Source of the DNA: Streptococcus mitis
Lineage (GTDB): Bacteria; Bacillota; Bacilli; Lactobacillales; Streptococcaceae
Direction: 5' to 3'
NCBI RefSeq assembly: GCF_001281025.1
Contig: NZ_CP012646.1
Coordinates: 1,269,001 to 1,333,000, forward strand
DNA: 64,000 nt
A program made the position numbers and the translations under genes. The stretch's first letter is position 1. Each line of letters opens with the position of its first letter. Below the pieces are notes generated by a model. The model was not told where the DNA came from. It did not search any database and saw only the letters and a program-made list of their open reading frames with translations. Positions 17,197 through 28,531 of this stretch are shown here, piece after piece.

Positions 17197-18570
17197 TTAT
17201 TTTCCTAAACAGAATTGGCTAAAAAGTTGGGTAATGAGTTCATCAGGAGCAGCATCTCCAGTGATTTCTCCGAGGATTTCCCAAGTACGAGTCAAGTCAA
17301 CTTGAAGCAAGTCAACTGGCATACCTAGTTCCAGCCCTTCATTAACAGCCTGTAGGCTTTCAACAGCCTTCTCAATCAAGGAAATATGACGGGCATTTGA
17401 CAAGTAAGTTGCGTCTTGCTCAACCAAACCAGCATTTTCAAAGAAGAGGTTGTTAATACGTTCTTCAATCTTATCAATATTTTGGTTTTTAAGGACTGAA
17501 ATACGAATAACGTCTTCAGGTAGTTCCGAAGTTTCAATCGCTTCAGGCAGGTCGGTTTTATTAAGAAGAATAATACGGTTTGTATCTTGGCTAATCTCAA
17601 GAAGTTGTCGGTCTTGGGCAGTTAAGGGCTCGCTAGCGTTTAGTACTAGCAGAACCAAGTCAGCTTCCTTAAGAGCTTTTTTCGAACGCTCAACACCGAT
17701 TTGTTCTACGATATCATCCGTTTCACGAATACCAGCTGTGTCAATCAATTTTAGAGGAACACCGTTGATGTTGACGTATTCTTCAATGACATCACGTGTC
17801 GTACCAGCAATATCTGTGACGATAGCCTTGTCCTCACGCAAGAGGTTGTTGAGAAGGCTTGATTTCCCAACGTTGGGGCGTCCGATGATAGCTGTTGAAA
17901 TTCCCTCACGGAGGATTTTGCCGCGACGGGCTGTCCTAAGGAGATTAGTTAGCAATTGCTCAAACTCCATAGTCTTCTCACGGACAACAGCAGTAGTGGC
18001 TTCCTCAACATCGTCGTACTCAGGATAATCAATATTGACCTCGACTTGGGCAAGTGTATTGAGGATTTCTTGACGGGTATTATTGATAAGATCAGAAAGG
18101 GAACCATCTAATTGTTTGACTGCAATGTTCATGGCCTTGTCTGTCTTGGCGCGGATGATATCCATCACGGCCTCGGCCTGTGTCAAATCTACGCGACCGT
18201 TTAAAAAGGCACGTTTGGTAAATTCACCAGGTTCAGCCAATCGAGCTCCTTCACGGATAGCTAGCTGGAGAATCTCATTGGTCACCGCAATCCCACCGTG
18301 GGTGTTAATCTCGATAATATCCTCACGAGTGAAGGTCTTTGGAGACTTCATAGCTCCAACCATAACCTCGTCCATGACTTTTCCTGTCTGAGGGTCAACG
18401 ATGTGACCGTAGTTAAGGGTATGGCTAGCAACCTGACTCAAGTCTTTTCCTTTAAAAATCTTTTGCGCAATCGCAAAACTATCTGTTCCGCTCAGGCGTA
18501 CAATACCAATAGCCCCTTCACCTAGTGGAGTAGAAATAGCAGCGATGGTATCAAATTCACGTGTAATCAT
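17197..18570 (-). CDS. mnmE: tRNA modification GTPase MnmE
   Basis: A 457-residue GTPase which, with MnmG, adds the carboxymethylaminomethyl group at U34 of certain tRNAs. Domains: N-terminal folate-binding part, a helical domain, an inserted Ras-like G domain ([27 protein letters not shown]) and the C-terminal helix ending in the conserved FCLGK. Length is normal. It has its own promoter on the minus strand with a palindrome in the leader (18599-18614). Confidence 0.97.
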   Translation of the reverse strand: MITREFDTIAAISTPLGEGAIGIVRLSGTDSFAIAQKIFKGKDLSQVASHTLNYGHIVDPQTGKVMDEVMVGAMKSPKTFTREDIIEINTHGGIAVTNEILQLAIREGARLAEPGEFTKRAFLNGRVDLTQAEAVMDIIRAKTDKAMNIAVKQLDGSLSDLINNTRQEILNTLAQVEVNIDYPEYDDVEEATTAVVREKTMEFEQLLTNLLRTARRGKILREGISTAIIGRPNVGKSSLLNNLLREDKAIVTDIAGTTRDVIEEYVNINGVPLKLIDTAGIRETDDIVEQIGVERSKKALKEADLVLLVLNASEPLTAQDRQLLEISQDTNRIILLNKTDLPEAIETSELPEDVIRISVLKNQNIDKIEERINNLFFENAGLVEQDATYLSNARHISLIEKAVESLQAVNEGLELGMPVDLLQVDLTRTWEILGEITGDAAPDELITQLFSQFCLGK

Positions 18571-18625
18571 AATGTTTCCTTTAATTAATAGCTCTTTTCT
18601 TGGAATATTCCAAGTCTCTTTTCAA

Positions 18626-18654
18626 ATTGTAACAAATTTAGACTATTTCTTCAA
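18626..18654 (-). promoter_or_regulatory. mnmE promoter
   Basis: On the minus strand TTGAAG (18654-18649), a 17-bp spacer and TACAAT (18631-18626). The transcript would start near 18619 and include the 16-bp perfect palindrome at 18599-18614. Confidence 0.7.
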
Positions 18655-18673
18655 TGGATGCTACTTGGAGATT

Positions 18674-18702
18674 GAAAAAGCCTAAGCATTTCTGCTTAAG
18701 CT
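18674..18702 (-). terminator. Terminator of the tautomerase gene
   Basis: Read on the minus strand: AGCTTAAGCA-GAAA-TGCTTAGGCT followed by TTTTT, directly after the tautomerase stop. Confidence 0.85.
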
Positions 18703-18705
18703 AGC

Positions 18706-18888
18706 TTATTTGGTGCGCATTTCCCCTTGTGGGAAATAAGTTCCTTCTGGCATGTCGTTGATGATGACATGGACAGCAGATTGAGGGGCTCCAGTGTTAC
18801 GGACCACAGCTTCTGTTACTTCCTTAGCAAGAGCTTTCTTTTGCTCGAGCGTGCGTCCTTCAAATAAATCGATGCGTACAAATGGCAT
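18706..18888 (-). CDS. 4-oxalocrotonate tautomerase family protein
   Basis: A 60-residue protein of the 4-OT family. After removal of Met the N-terminal Pro is the catalytic base (MPFVRIDLFEGR); small oligomeric enzymes of this type tautomerise 2-oxo acids, but the physiological substrate in streptococci is unknown. The internal ATG at 18888 is chosen because it puts Pro at position 2 and has GGAGG about 8 bases upstream; the longer in-frame form would bury the catalytic Pro. Monocistronic, with its own terminator. Confidence 0.9.
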   Translation of the reverse strand: MPFVRIDLFEGRTLEQKKALAKEVTEAVVRNTGAPQSAVHVIINDMPEGTYFPQGEMRTK

Positions 18889-19011
18889 AATAGCTTCCTC
18901 CACTAGTTTTTGATTTCTTCTATTTTACCACATTTTGCCGTTTAAAGCTTAAGAAAATTATGATATACTAGAATGTAGCAAAAATTTAGAAATGGACGTG
19001 AAGCAAGAAAC

Positions 19012-19611
19012 ATGGCACAGTTGTATTATCGTTATGGGACCATGAACTCAGGTAAGACCATTGAGATTCTCAAGGTGGCCTATAACTATGAGGAGCAAGG
19101 AAAAGGTGTTGTCATTATGACATCGGCTCTGGATACGCGTGACGGTGTTGGCTATGTGTCGAGTCGAATTGGCATGAAACGCCCTGCCCTTGCGATTGAG
19201 GAGACGACGGATATCTTCGGCTATATCCGAGATTTATCTGAAAAACCATACTGTGTTTTGGTAGATGAAGCCCAGTTTCTCAAGCGTCACCATGTTTACG
19301 ACCTAGCTCGCGTTGTCGATGAGTTAGACATACCCGTCATGGCTTTTGGTTTGAAAAATGACTTTCGTAACGAACTGTTCGAAGGTTCCAAATATCTCTT
19401 GCTTTTAGCAGATAAGATTGATGAAATCAAGACCATTTGTCAGTATTGCAAGAAAAAGGCGACCATGGTGTTGCGTACTCAGGATGGACTGCCCGTTTAT
19501 GATGGTGAGCAGATTCAGATCGGTGGCAATGAAACCTATATCTCGGTTTGCCGTAAACATTATTTTGCGCCAATGATAACCTCTAACAAGGAGCAAAACT
19601 ATGACAATTGA
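19012..19611 (+). CDS. tdk: Thymidine kinase
   Basis: A 199-residue type II thymidine kinase, which phosphorylates thymidine with ATP for salvage. The P-loop GTMNSGKT is near the N-terminus, the VDEAQFL Walker B/DEAQ motif is in the middle, and the zinc-binding cysteines are at the C-terminus (CQYC and the Cys of CRKHY). A TGATATACT extended -10 lies about 45 bp upstream. It is the first gene of a closely spaced run tdk-GNAT-prfA-prmC-tsaC-GNAT. Confidence 0.96.
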   Translation: MAQLYYRYGTMNSGKTIEILKVAYNYEEQGKGVVIMTSALDTRDGVGYVSSRIGMKRPALAIEETTDIFGYIRDLSEKPYCVLVDEAQFLKRHHVYDLARVVDELDIPVMAFGLKNDFRNELFEGSKYLLLLADKIDEIKTICQYCKKKATMVLRTQDGLPVYDGEQIQIGGNETYISVCRKHYFAPMITSNKEQNYDN

Positions 19612-20080
19612 ACTAAGAGATGTTACAATGGAAAATTATTTTGATGTTTTGAATTTGGATGTCAAGGAATATCAAAAACAATTCATTGCAACCAACGCAA
19701 TTAGTTTAGCTGAAGCATACGTCTACACTAAAAATGGAGATTTTGTAGCTCCATTGACAGTTTATGATAATGATGCAATTATAGGTTTTGTGATGATAGC
19801 TTATGATAAAAAGATCGGAATTAGTAGTGGAAATTATTTACTATTTCGTTTTATGATTGATAAGAATTTTCAAAATCAAGGATATTTTAAACCAATTATG
19901 GATAAAGTACTAGACTATGTTCGGACAGCGCCAGCAGGTTTAAGCAATAAACTTTGGTTGTCTTATGAACCAGAAAATGAACATGCAAGATATTGTTACC
20001 TCAGTTATGGATTTAAAGAAACTGGGGAAATATCCGAGAACGAAGTAGTAGCAATCTATGATTTAACAATTGAGAAATAA
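19601..20080 (+). CDS. GNAT-family acetyltransferase (polyamine type)
   Basis: A 159-residue single-domain GNAT protein. The acetyl-CoA region ([22 protein letters not shown]) and the C-terminal [23 protein letters not shown] resemble the spermine/spermidine and BltD/PaiA-like acetyltransferases, so a polyamine substrate is possible but unproven. It overlaps the end of tdk by 11 bp, with the AAGGAG site inside tdk. Confidence 0.8.
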   Translation: MTIELRDVTMENYFDVLNLDVKEYQKQFIATNAISLAEAYVYTKNGDFVAPLTVYDNDAIIGFVMIAYDKKIGISSGNYLLFRFMIDKNFQNQGYFKPIMDKVLDYVRTAPAGLSNKLWLSYEPENEHARYCYLSYGFKETGEISENEVVAIYDLTIEK

Positions 20081-20089
20081 GGAGAAAAA

Positions 20090-21169
20090 ATGAACATCTA
20101 TGATCAACTACAAGCTGTAGAAGACCGTTATGAAGAATTAGGAGAGTTGCTCAGCGACCCAGATGTGGTTTCGGACACCAAGCGTTTCATGGAGCTCTCA
20201 AAAGAAGAGGCTTCAAGCCGTGATACAGTGACGGCTTACCTAGAATACAAACAAGTCCTTCAAAACATCGTTGATGCTGAAGAGATGATTAAGGAATCAG
20301 GTGGAGATGCGGACTTAGAAGAAATGGCCAAGCAAGAATTAAAAGATGCCAAGGCTGAAAAAGAAGAATACGAAGAGAAATTGAAAATTTTGCTCCTTCC
20401 AAAGGATCCAAACGATGACAAGAACATCATCCTTGAAATTCGTGGAGCGGCTGGTGGTGACGAAGCGGCACTTTTCGCCGGAGACCTTCTAACTATGTAC
20501 CAAAAGTATGCAGAAGCCCAAGGCTGGCGCTTTGAAGTCATGGAGGCTTCTATGAATGGTGTTGGCGGTTTCAAAGAAGTGGTTGCCATGGTTTCAGGTC
20601 AGTCTGTTTACTCTAAGCTTAAGTACGAATCAGGTGCCCACCGTGTGCAACGTGTCCCTGTGACAGAAAGCCAAGGTCGTGTCCATACATCAACTGCCAC
20701 AGTTCTTGTCATGCCTGAAGTTGAAGAAGTAGAATACGATATTGATCCAAAAGACCTTCGTGTCGACATCTATCACGCCTCTGGTGCTGGTGGACAGAAC
20801 GTCAATAAGGTTGCGACTGCCGTTCGTATCGTTCACTTGCCAACCAATATCAAGGTTGAGATGCAGGAAGAACGTACTCAGCAGAAGAACCGTGAGAAAG
20901 CCATGAAAATCATCCGTGCGCGTGTTGCTGACCACTTTGCACAAATTGCTCAGGATGAACAAGACGCTGAGCGTAAGTCAACAATCGGTACTGGTGACCG
21001 TTCAGAACGGATTCGTACTTATAACTTCCCACAAAACCGTGTCACAGACCACCGTATTGGATTGACCCTCCAAAAACTAGATACGATTTTATCTGGTAAA
21101 TTGGACGAAGTTGTGGATGCCTTGGTTCTTTATGACCAAACACAAAAATTAGAAGAATTAAACAAATAA
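20090..21169 (+). CDS. prfA: Peptide chain release factor 1
   Basis: A 359-residue factor that ends translation at UAA and UAG. The GGQ motif that triggers hydrolysis is seen in GAGGQNVNK; a PVTES segment in the codon-recognition domain agrees with RF1 (PxT motif). Length is normal. AAGGAG precedes the ATG. Its Gln-methylating partner prmC begins on the last base of the prfA stop codon (TAATG), a classic translational coupling. Confidence 0.97.
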   Translation: MNIYDQLQAVEDRYEELGELLSDPDVVSDTKRFMELSKEEASSRDTVTAYLEYKQVLQNIVDAEEMIKESGGDADLEEMAKQELKDAKAEKEEYEEKLKILLLPKDPNDDKNIILEIRGAAGGDEAALFAGDLLTMYQKYAEAQGWRFEVMEASMNGVGGFKEVVAMVSGQSVYSKLKYESGAHRVQRVPVTESQGRVHTSTATVLVMPEVEEVEYDIDPKDLRVDIYHASGAGGQNVNKVATAVRIVHLPTNIKVEMQEERTQQKNREKAMKIIRARVADHFAQIAQDEQDAERKSTIGTGDRSERIRTYNFPQNRVTDHRIGLTLQKLDTILSGKLDEVVDALVLYDQTQKLEELNK

Positions 21170-22005
21170 TGAAATTAGCTCAATTATTTTCAGATTTTGA
21201 AGAAGAGTTGATAAGACAAGGAGAGGAAGCTGAAAGCCTCTCTTTTGTCTATCGTAGCCTGAAAAATCTCCCTTTCACAGATTTTGTTTTTGCTCTCCAG
21301 AAAGAGGTAACAGAGGAAGAAAAACAATTTGTAAAAGGAATTTTTCAACAGTTAGTAGATCATAAACCAGCACAGTATATCATCGGACAGGAAGATTTTT
21401 ATGGAATGCAGTTAAAAGTTGATGAGCGAGTATTGATCCCTCGTCCAGAAACAGAGGAGTTGGTGGAGCTTATCCTGGCTGAAAATCCTGAGATGAATCT
21501 ATCAGTTCTAGATATTGGAACAGGTAGTGGAGCTATTGCTCTTGCCCTAGCAAAAAACAGACCAAATTGGTCAGTGACAGCAGCAGATATTTCCCAAGAT
21601 GCTTTAGATGTAGCTAGCGAAAATGCTAAAAATCAAAATCTTCAAATATTTTTAAAAAAATCTGACTGTTTTACAGAAATTTCTGAAAAATATGATATAA
21701 TTATTTCCAATCCACCCTATATCTCTCGTGAAGATGAGTCAGAGGTCGGCTTGAATGTTTTGCATTCGGAGCCTCATCTAGCTCTCTTTGCAGACGAGGA
21801 TGGCCTAGCTATTTACCGTAGAATTGCGGAAGATGCAAAAGACTATCTCAAAGATGGTGGTAAGATTTACCTTGAAATTGGATACAAGCAAGGTCAAAGT
21901 GTTCCTGAACTTTTTAGGAAGCATCTTCCTGAAAAACGTGTAAGAACACTTAAGGATCAATTTGGTCAAGATAGGATGGTCGTGGTTGATGATGGACAGT
22001 ATTAA
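21169..22005 (+). CDS. prmC: Release factor glutamine methyltransferase
   Basis: A 278-residue SAM-dependent methyltransferase that methylates the Gln of the GGQ motif of release factors. An N-terminal helical substrate domain is followed by the Rossmann-type domain with LDIGTGSGAIALAL and the diagnostic NPPY motif (SNPPYISRE). One base overlaps prfA, the gene of its substrate, and the tsaC start lies inside its 3' end. Confidence 0.96.
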   Translation: MKLAQLFSDFEEELIRQGEEAESLSFVYRSLKNLPFTDFVFALQKEVTEEEKQFVKGIFQQLVDHKPAQYIIGQEDFYGMQLKVDERVLIPRPETEELVELILAENPEMNLSVLDIGTGSGAIALALAKNRPNWSVTAADISQDALDVASENAKNQNLQIFLKKSDCFTEISEKYDIIISNPPYISREDESEVGLNVLHSEPHLALFADEDGLAIYRRIAEDAKDYLKDGGKIYLEIGYKQGQSVPELFRKHLPEKRVRTLKDQFGQDRMVVVDDGQY

Positions 22006-22591
22006 ACAAGAGTTGGAAAATGGTGGAGCTGTCGTTCTACCTACAGAGACAGTTTACGGTCTTTTTGCCAAGGCTCTAGACGAAAAAGCAGTTAATCATG
22101 TATACCAGATTAAACGTCGTCCAAGAGATAAGGCGCTTAACCTCAATATCGCCTCTCTAGAGGACATCTTGCACTTTTCTAAGAATCAGCCAACTTATCT
22201 ACAAAAACTTGTAGAGACCTTTTTACCAGGTCCCTTGACACTTATTCTTGAAGCAAATGATAGAGTTCCCTATTGGGTCAATTCTTGCCTTGAAACTGTT
22301 GGATTTCGGATGCCTAGTCATCCCATTACCCTTGATTTGATTCGAGAGACAGGTCCCTTGATTGGGCCGTCTGCCAATATTTCAGGTCGGGCTAGTGGAG
22401 TGACCTTTGCTCAAATTCTAGAGGATTTTGACCAAGAGGTTTTGGGGCTAGAAGACGATGCTTTTCTAACTGGACAGGATTCAACTATTTTGGATTTGTC
22501 TGGAGACAAGGTGAAAATCTTACGCCAAGGGGCCATTAAGCGAGAAGATATTCTTGCTCAGCTGCCAGAGATTTCTTTTGAGGAGGAATGA
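21992..22591 (+). CDS. tsaC: L-threonylcarbamoyladenylate synthase
   Basis: A protein of about 199 residues of the Sua5/YciO/YrdC family that makes threonylcarbamoyl-AMP for the t6A37 modification of tRNAs. The motif VLPTETVYGLFAKA, the KRRPRDKALN segment, PGPLTLILEA and the SANISG motif are all present. Two adjacent ATG codons (21989 and 21992) are candidates within the end of prmC; I take the second, though either is possible. The short Sua5 form lacks the extra C-terminal domain. Confidence 0.9.
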   Translation: MDSIKQELENGGAVVLPTETVYGLFAKALDEKAVNHVYQIKRRPRDKALNLNIASLEDILHFSKNQPTYLQKLVETFLPGPLTLILEANDRVPYWVNSCLETVGFRMPSHPITLDLIRETGPLIGPSANISGRASGVTFAQILEDFDQEVLGLEDDAFLTGQDSTILDLSGDKVKILRQGAIKREDILAQLPEISFEEE

Positions 22592-22592
22592 G

Positions 22593-23024
22593 ATGCTAAG
22601 AAATTTAAGAGAAACTGATGTGAAAGCTATATGTGACATTAACCAAGAAGCTTTGGGCTATTCTTTTAGTCCAGAGGAAACGGCTAGTCAATTAGCTAGA
22701 CTATCTCAGGATTCCCATCATTTCCTTCTTGGCTATGAGGATGAAGCTAGTCATGTCTTACTTGGATATGTCCACGCTGAGGTCTATGAATCACTTTATT
22801 CTAAAGCAGGATTTAATATTTTAGCTTTAGCAGTTTCACCTCAAGCACAAGGGCAAGGTATTGGTAAAAGCTTATTACAAGGGTTGGAAGAAGAAGCAAA
22901 AAGACGTGGTTATGGGTTTATCCGCTTAAACTCTGCCGATCATCGTCTGGGTGCTCATGCATTTTATGAAAAAGTTGGTTATACTTGTGATAAAGTGCAG
23001 AAACGATTTATTCGCATCTTTTAG
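22593..23024 (+). CDS. GNAT-family N-acetyltransferase
   Basis: A 143-residue GNAT protein. The acetyl-CoA site reads VSPQAQGQGIGKSLL and the C-terminus has the usual LNSADHRLGAHAFYEKVGY. Substrate not predictable. The ATG at 22593 is used, directly after the tsaC stop with GAGGAGG upstream; a longer in-frame TTG form would run back through tsaC. Cotranscribed with tsaC. Confidence 0.87.
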   Translation: MLRNLRETDVKAICDINQEALGYSFSPEETASQLARLSQDSHHFLLGYEDEASHVLLGYVHAEVYESLYSKAGFNILALAVSPQAQGQGIGKSLLQGLEEEAKRRGYGFIRLNSADHRLGAHAFYEKVGYTCDKVQKRFIRIF

Positions 23025-23083
23025 TTTATTTTCTTATTGTAAAACAAACTAAAGGACCAGTCACACTATAAAGGAGAAGACCT

Positions 23084-24340
23084 ATGATTTTTGACAAAGA
23101 CGATTTTAAAGCATATGATGCTGATCTCTGGAATGCTATTGCCAAAGAAGAAGAACGCCAACAAAACAACATTGAGTTGATTGCTTCGGAAAACGTTGTT
23201 TCCAAGGCTGTTATGGCTGCTCAAGGGTCTATCTTGACGAATAAATACGCCGAAGGCTACCCAGGACGCCGTTATTATGGTGGAACTGATGTGGTAGACG
23301 TGGTAGAGACTCTTGCTATTGAACGCGCAAAAGAAATTTTCGGTGCTAAATTCGCCAATGTCCAACCTCACTCAGGAAGCCAAGCCAACTGTGCTGCTTA
23401 CATGGCCTTGATTGAGCATGGCGATACGGTTATGGGTATGGATTTGGCAGCAGGTGGCCACTTGACTCACGGAGCTCCTGTCAGCTTCTCAGGTCAAACT
23501 TATAACTTTGTGTCTTATAGTGTGGACCCTGAAACGGAACTCTTAGACTTTGATGCTATCTTGAAACAAGCTCAAGAAGTCAAACCAAAACTGATTGTAG
23601 CAGGTGCTTCAGCCTATTCTCAAATTATCGACTTTTCAAAATTCCGTGAAATTGCGGACGCTGTTGGGGCTAAACTTATGGTAGATATGGCTCATATCGC
23701 TGGTTTGGTTGCTGCTGGTCTTCACCCAAGTCCAGTTCCATACGCTCATATCACAACAACAACGACCCACAAAACCCTTCGTGGACCTCGTGGTGGTTTG
23801 ATTTTGACCAATGATGAAGACTTAGCTAAGAAAATCAATTCAGCTATTTTCCCTGGTATCCAGGGTGGTCCTTTGGAGCACGTTGTGGCGGCTAAAGCTG
23901 TTTCCTTCAAAGAAGTTTTGGATCCAGCCTTCAAGGAATATGCTGCCAATGTTATCAAGAACAGCAAGACTATGGCAGATGTCTTCTTGCAAGACCCTGA
24001 TTTCCGTATTATTTCTGGAGGAACTGAAAACCACCTCTTCCTAGTGGATGTGACTAAGGTTGTAGAAAACGGAAAAGTTGCTCAAAACTTGCTTGATGAA
24101 GTCAATATTACCCTAAATAAAAACTCAATCCCTTACGAAAGCTTGTCACCATTCAAGACAAGTGGTATTCGTATCGGAGCAGCAGCTATTACTGCACGTG
24201 GATTTGGTGAAGAAGAAAGTCGCAAAGTGGCTGAACTTATTATTAAAACCCTTAAAAATGCAGAAAATGAAGCTGTCTTAGAAGAAGTGAGAAGTGCAGT
24301 TAAAGAATTGACAGATGCCTTCCCATTATACGAGGACTAA
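23084..24340 (+). CDS. glyA: Serine hydroxymethyltransferase
   Basis: A 418-residue PLP enzyme that converts serine and tetrahydrofolate to glycine and methylene-tetrahydrofolate. The PLP Lys230 lies in [14 protein letters not shown], the N-terminal part carries [13 protein letters not shown] and [10 protein letters not shown], and the [12 protein letters not shown] segment includes the PLP-binding Asp. Normal length. AAAGGAGAA precedes the ATG. Three genes follow at very short spacing. Confidence 0.97.
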   Translation: MIFDKDDFKAYDADLWNAIAKEEERQQNNIELIASENVVSKAVMAAQGSILTNKYAEGYPGRRYYGGTDVVDVVETLAIERAKEIFGAKFANVQPHSGSQANCAAYMALIEHGDTVMGMDLAAGGHLTHGAPVSFSGQTYNFVSYSVDPETELLDFDAILKQAQEVKPKLIVAGASAYSQIIDFSKFREIADAVGAKLMVDMAHIAGLVAAGLHPSPVPYAHITTTTTHKTLRGPRGGLILTNDEDLAKKINSAIFPGIQGGPLEHVVAAKAVSFKEVLDPAFKEYAANVIKNSKTMADVFLQDPDFRIISGGTENHLFLVDVTKVVENGKVAQNLLDEVNITLNKNSIPYESLSPFKTSGIRIGAAAITARGFGEEESRKVAELIIKTLKNAENEAVLEEVRSAVKELTDAFPLYED

Positions 24341-24347
24341 AACTTTT

Positions 24348-25322
24348 ATGGACATTTATATTAAGAAAGTTATTATCCATCAGTTTAGCCCGGATGATAC
24401 CGAGCTGTTCCTAGCGGATAAGTTTCTCAATATCACTCCAAAAATCGAAGAATACTTGCGTAAAAAAATTGAACGTGTGTATTCAGATGAAGCTAAGACT
24501 GGGATTTTCGAAGAAGAAAATCCCTTCTTCAATCACATCACAGACGATTTGTTGGAGACATCAGTAACACTGGCTAATCTCTGGAAAGAGGAGTTCAGCA
24601 TTTCAGAAAATCTCAAGACCAATGACTTGATTTTTGTGCAATTTTCTAAAGAAGGTGTAGAACATTTTGCTTTCTTACGAATCGCCCTGCGGGAAACCTT
24701 GACCCACCTCGGAGGAGAGGTCGATAATCCAATCAAGCTGACTCAGAATAACCTGCCTGGATTTGGAACGGGTGCTGATGAGGCCTTGGTGGTCAATCTT
24801 CAGAGTCGCAAGTACCATCTGATTGAAAAACGCATCAAGTACAATGGGACTTTCTTGAACTATTTTTCAGACAATCTTCTTGCCGTTTCCCCTAAGATTT
24901 CTCCAAAGAAATCTATCAAGGAACTGGAAAAAACGGCACAGCGAATTGCTGAGACTTTTAACACAGATGATTTTCAATTTCAATCTAAGGTCAAATCAGC
25001 GATTTTCAACAACCTAGAAGAAAGCAATGAATTATCACCTGAAAAATTGGCCAACGACCTTTTTGACAACAATCTGACGGCTCGTTTGAGCTTTATTGAT
25101 CAAGTCAAAGAAGCCGTACCAGAACCAGTTCAATTTGATGAAATTGATGCCAGTCGTCAGCTTAAAAAATTTGAAAACCAAAAACTTTCTTTGTCAAATG
25201 GAATTGAGCTCATTGTTCCTAATAACGTCTATCAAGACGCCGAGTCTGTTGAGTTTATCCAAAACGACAATGGAACCTATTCTATCTTAATCAAAAATAT
25301 CGAGGATATCCAAAGTAAATAA
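24348..25322 (+). CDS. Nucleoid-associated protein (37-kDa NdpA/YejK family)
   Basis: A 324-residue soluble protein matching the NdpA/YejK nucleoid-associated family ([13 protein letters not shown] at the start, acidic helical middle). Family members associate with DNA in Gram-negative bacteria; the role in streptococci is not known to me. The ATG at 24348, 7 bp after the glyA stop, is preferred over an upstream in-frame ATG at 24315 that would overlap glyA. The stop codon overlaps the start of the next gene (TAATG). Confidence 0.85.
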   Translation: MDIYIKKVIIHQFSPDDTELFLADKFLNITPKIEEYLRKKIERVYSDEAKTGIFEEENPFFNHITDDLLETSVTLANLWKEEFSISENLKTNDLIFVQFSKEGVEHFAFLRIALRETLTHLGGEVDNPIKLTQNNLPGFGTGADEALVVNLQSRKYHLIEKRIKYNGTFLNYFSDNLLAVSPKISPKKSIKELEKTAQRIAETFNTDDFQFQSKVKSAIFNNLEESNELSPEKLANDLFDNNLTARLSFIDQVKEAVPEPVQFDEIDASRQLKKFENQKLSLSNGIELIVPNNVYQDAESVEFIQNDNGTYSILIKNIEDIQSK

Positions 25323-25936
25323 TGTTTAAACGAATTCGAAGAGTGCTTGTGCTAGCAGTCTTCCTTTTTGCTGGCTATAAAGCTTACCGTGTTCATCAAG
25401 ATGTCAAGCAAGTCATGACCTATCAACCCATGGTGCGAGAAATCTTGAGTGAAAAAGACACCCCAGCAAACGAAGAGCTTGTGCTCGCTATGATTTATAC
25501 CGAAACAAAAGGAAAAGAAGGCGATGTTATGCAGTCCAGTGAGTCTGCAAGTGGTTCCACCAACACCATTAATGATAATGCGTCAAGCATTCGGCAAGGT
25601 GTTCAAACTCTGACAGACAATCTCTATCTGGCCCAGAAGAAGGGGGTAGATGTCTGGACGGCTGTTCAAGCCTATAATTTTGGACCTGCCTATATCGATT
25701 TTATCGCCCAAAATGGTAAGGAAAACACCCTAGCACTGGCCAAACAGTACTCTCGTGATACTGTTGCTCCCTTGCTTGGTAACACCACTGGAAAGACTTA
25801 TAGTTATATTCACCCCATTTCCATTTTTCATGGAGCCGAACTCTATGTAAATGGAGGAAACTATTATTATTCTAGACAGGTGCAACTCAACCTTTACATC
25901 ATCAAATGTTTTACTCTCTTTTCGACATCTGGCTAG
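25322..25936 (+). CDS. pvaA: Membrane-anchored lysozyme-like protein (PvaA-like)
   Basis: A 204-residue protein with one N-terminal transmembrane anchor (residues about 8-24) and an extracellular lysozyme-like domain. The likely catalytic Glu is in [15 protein letters not shown], followed by a muramidase-like segment with VQAYNFGP and the Tyr/Ser-rich end. It corresponds to pneumococcal vaccine antigen A, a peptidoglycan-hydrolase-like protein, as I remember it. The stop codon lies inside the terminator hairpin. Coupled to the preceding gene by TAATG. Confidence 0.82.
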   Translation: MFKRIRRVLVLAVFLFAGYKAYRVHQDVKQVMTYQPMVREILSEKDTPANEELVLAMIYTETKGKEGDVMQSSESASGSTNTINDNASSIRQGVQTLTDNLYLAQKKGVDVWTAVQAYNFGPAYIDFIAQNGKENTLALAKQYSRDTVAPLLGNTTGKTYSYIHPISIFHGAELYVNGGNYYYSRQVQLNLYIIKCFTLFSTSG

Positions 25937-25952
25937 TCCAGGTGTTTTTGTT
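25925..25952 (+). terminator. Terminator overlapping the pvaA stop codon
   Basis: ACATCTGG and CCAGGTGT pair across CTAGT, followed by TTTTTG. The last codons and the TAG of pvaA form the first arm and loop. Confidence 0.8.
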
Positions 25953-26009
25953 ATAAGTTTTCTTTAAGATAGATATATTACTCTAGAAAGGTAAAGGAGG
26001 AAATTCCCT

Positions 26010-26984
26010 ATGAGAAAGAAACTCTTTCTGACCAGTGCTGCGGTCTTGTGGGCAGTAACAGCTATGAATAGTGTCCATGCAGCAACTGATGTTCAAAAAG
26101 TCATCGATGAAACCTATGTTCAACCTGAATATGTCCTAGGTTCATCATTGTCTGAAGATCAAAAAAATCAAACCCTTAAAAAACTAGGCTACAATGCCTC
26201 AACAGACACCAAAGAACTCAAGACCATGACACCTGATGTCTATTCTAAGATTATGAATGTTGCCAATGACTCTAGCTTACAATTGTATTCATCAGCCAAG
26301 ATTCAAAAGCTAGGTGACAAGTCGCCACTTGAGGTCAAGATTGAAACACCAGAAAACATCACTAAGGTGACGCAGGATATGTACCGCAATGCGGCCGTAA
26401 CTTTGGGTGTGGAACACGCCAAAATTACTGTAGCAGCACCTATTTCAGTTACAGGTGAGAGTGCCTTAGCAGGGATTTACTATTCACTTGAAGCTAATGG
26501 AGCCAAGGTGCCACAAGCCAACAAAGATTTGGCTCAAGAAGAGTTGAAGGCTTTGTCCGATATCAATGCTGAAAACAAGGACAAGTCAGGCTATGATGCT
26601 AATAAATTAAACGTTGCCCTAGCTGATATCAAGTCAGGACTCGCCAAAGCTAAAGAAAGCAAGGGAAATCTGACGGAGGAAGATATCCGTAAAATTGTTG
26701 AAGATACCTTGAAAAATTACAAACTTGATCAGGTTATAACAGGAAACCAAATCAATATCATCATCAATTTTGCTTTGAATCTATCGAAGAGTGATATCCT
26801 CAGCAATGCAGACTTCACTAAAACCCTGAATGACCTTAAACAAAGTATTGTTTCACAAGCTGGCGACAGTTTTAAAAATATCAACCTTAACTTTGATGCT
26901 GATAAGGCGCTAGAGGACGGCGGCAATTTCCTAAGCTCCCTCTGGCAAGCCATTGTCAACTTCTTCAAGAGTTTTGGTTCTTAA
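26010..26984 (+). CDS. Secreted DUF1002-domain protein
   Basis: A 324-residue protein with a Sec signal peptide (cleavage after SVHA-A, about residue 25) and a DUF1002-type body: Asp/Lys-rich helices and the segment VTLGVEHAKITVAAPISVTGESALAGI. The C-terminus has an amphipathic hydrophobic stretch (SSLWQAIVNFFKSFG). No catalytic motif is recognised and the function is unknown. AAAGGAGG lies before the ATG. The promoter of rlmCD is embedded in its last codons. Confidence 0.85.
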   Translation: MRKKLFLTSAAVLWAVTAMNSVHAATDVQKVIDETYVQPEYVLGSSLSEDQKNQTLKKLGYNASTDTKELKTMTPDVYSKIMNVANDSSLQLYSSAKIQKLGDKSPLEVKIETPENITKVTQDMYRNAAVTLGVEHAKITVAAPISVTGESALAGIYYSLEANGAKVPQANKDLAQEELKALSDINAENKDKSGYDANKLNVALADIKSGLAKAKESKGNLTEEDIRKIVEDTLKNYKLDQVITGNQINIIINFALNLSKSDILSNADFTKTLNDLKQSIVSQAGDSFKNINLNFDADKALEDGGNFLSSLWQAIVNFFKSFGS

Positions 26985-27002
26985 GAAAAATCATGGTATA
27001 AT
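26974..27002 (+). promoter_or_regulatory. rlmCD promoter
   Basis: TTGGTT (26974-26979), a 17-bp spacer and TATAAT (26997-27002) with an upstream TGG extension. The -35 lies inside the preceding coding sequence. Confidence 0.75.
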
Positions 27003-27006
27003 AGAT

Positions 27007-27033
27007 GGTAACCGTAACGTTGCCGTCTTTTTT
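27007..27033 (+). terminator. Hairpin plus T run in the rlmCD leader
   Basis: GGTAAC and GTTGCC form a 6-bp stem with a CGTAAC loop, then GTCTTTTTTG. It lies after the rlmCD promoter, so it may end the DUF1002 transcript or act as an attenuator of rlmCD. Confidence 0.55.
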
Positions 27034-27045
27034 GTCGGTCAATAG

Positions 27046-28413
<1,368 letters not shown>

Positions 28414-28428
28414 AAAAAAATGTTGACG

Positions 28429-28455
28429 AAAAATCCTTGACACCAAGGATTTTTT
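28429..28455 (+). terminator. Terminator after rlmCD
   Basis: ATCCTTG and CAAGGAT with an ACAC loop, flanked by an A run and TTTTT. Confidence 0.85.
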
Positions 28456-28482
28456 GGTATCCTCAAAAAGGTAATTTTATAA

Positions 28483-28498
28483 TTGACAATTTGTCAGT
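28483..28498 (+). promoter_or_regulatory. Operator of the first TetR regulator
   Basis: TTGACAATTTGTCAGT contains the inverted repeat TGACAAtTTGTCA. The same 16 bases occur inverted at 29230-29245 before the ABC genes. Here it overlaps the -35 TTGACA (28483-28488), 17 bp from the -10 TATGAT (28506-28511), implying self-repression. Confidence 0.85.
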
Positions 28499-28531
28499 AA
28501 AGTGGTATGATTTATAATCAGGAGGAATAAA

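Noticed and set aside
17450..18028. Open frame of 192 codons on the plus strand
   Set aside because: Entirely antisense to mnmE, Ser/Arg-rich as expected of a shadow frame, and no start signals.
23066..23371. Minus-strand frame over the start of glyA
   Set aside because: Shadow frame within a well-supported gene.
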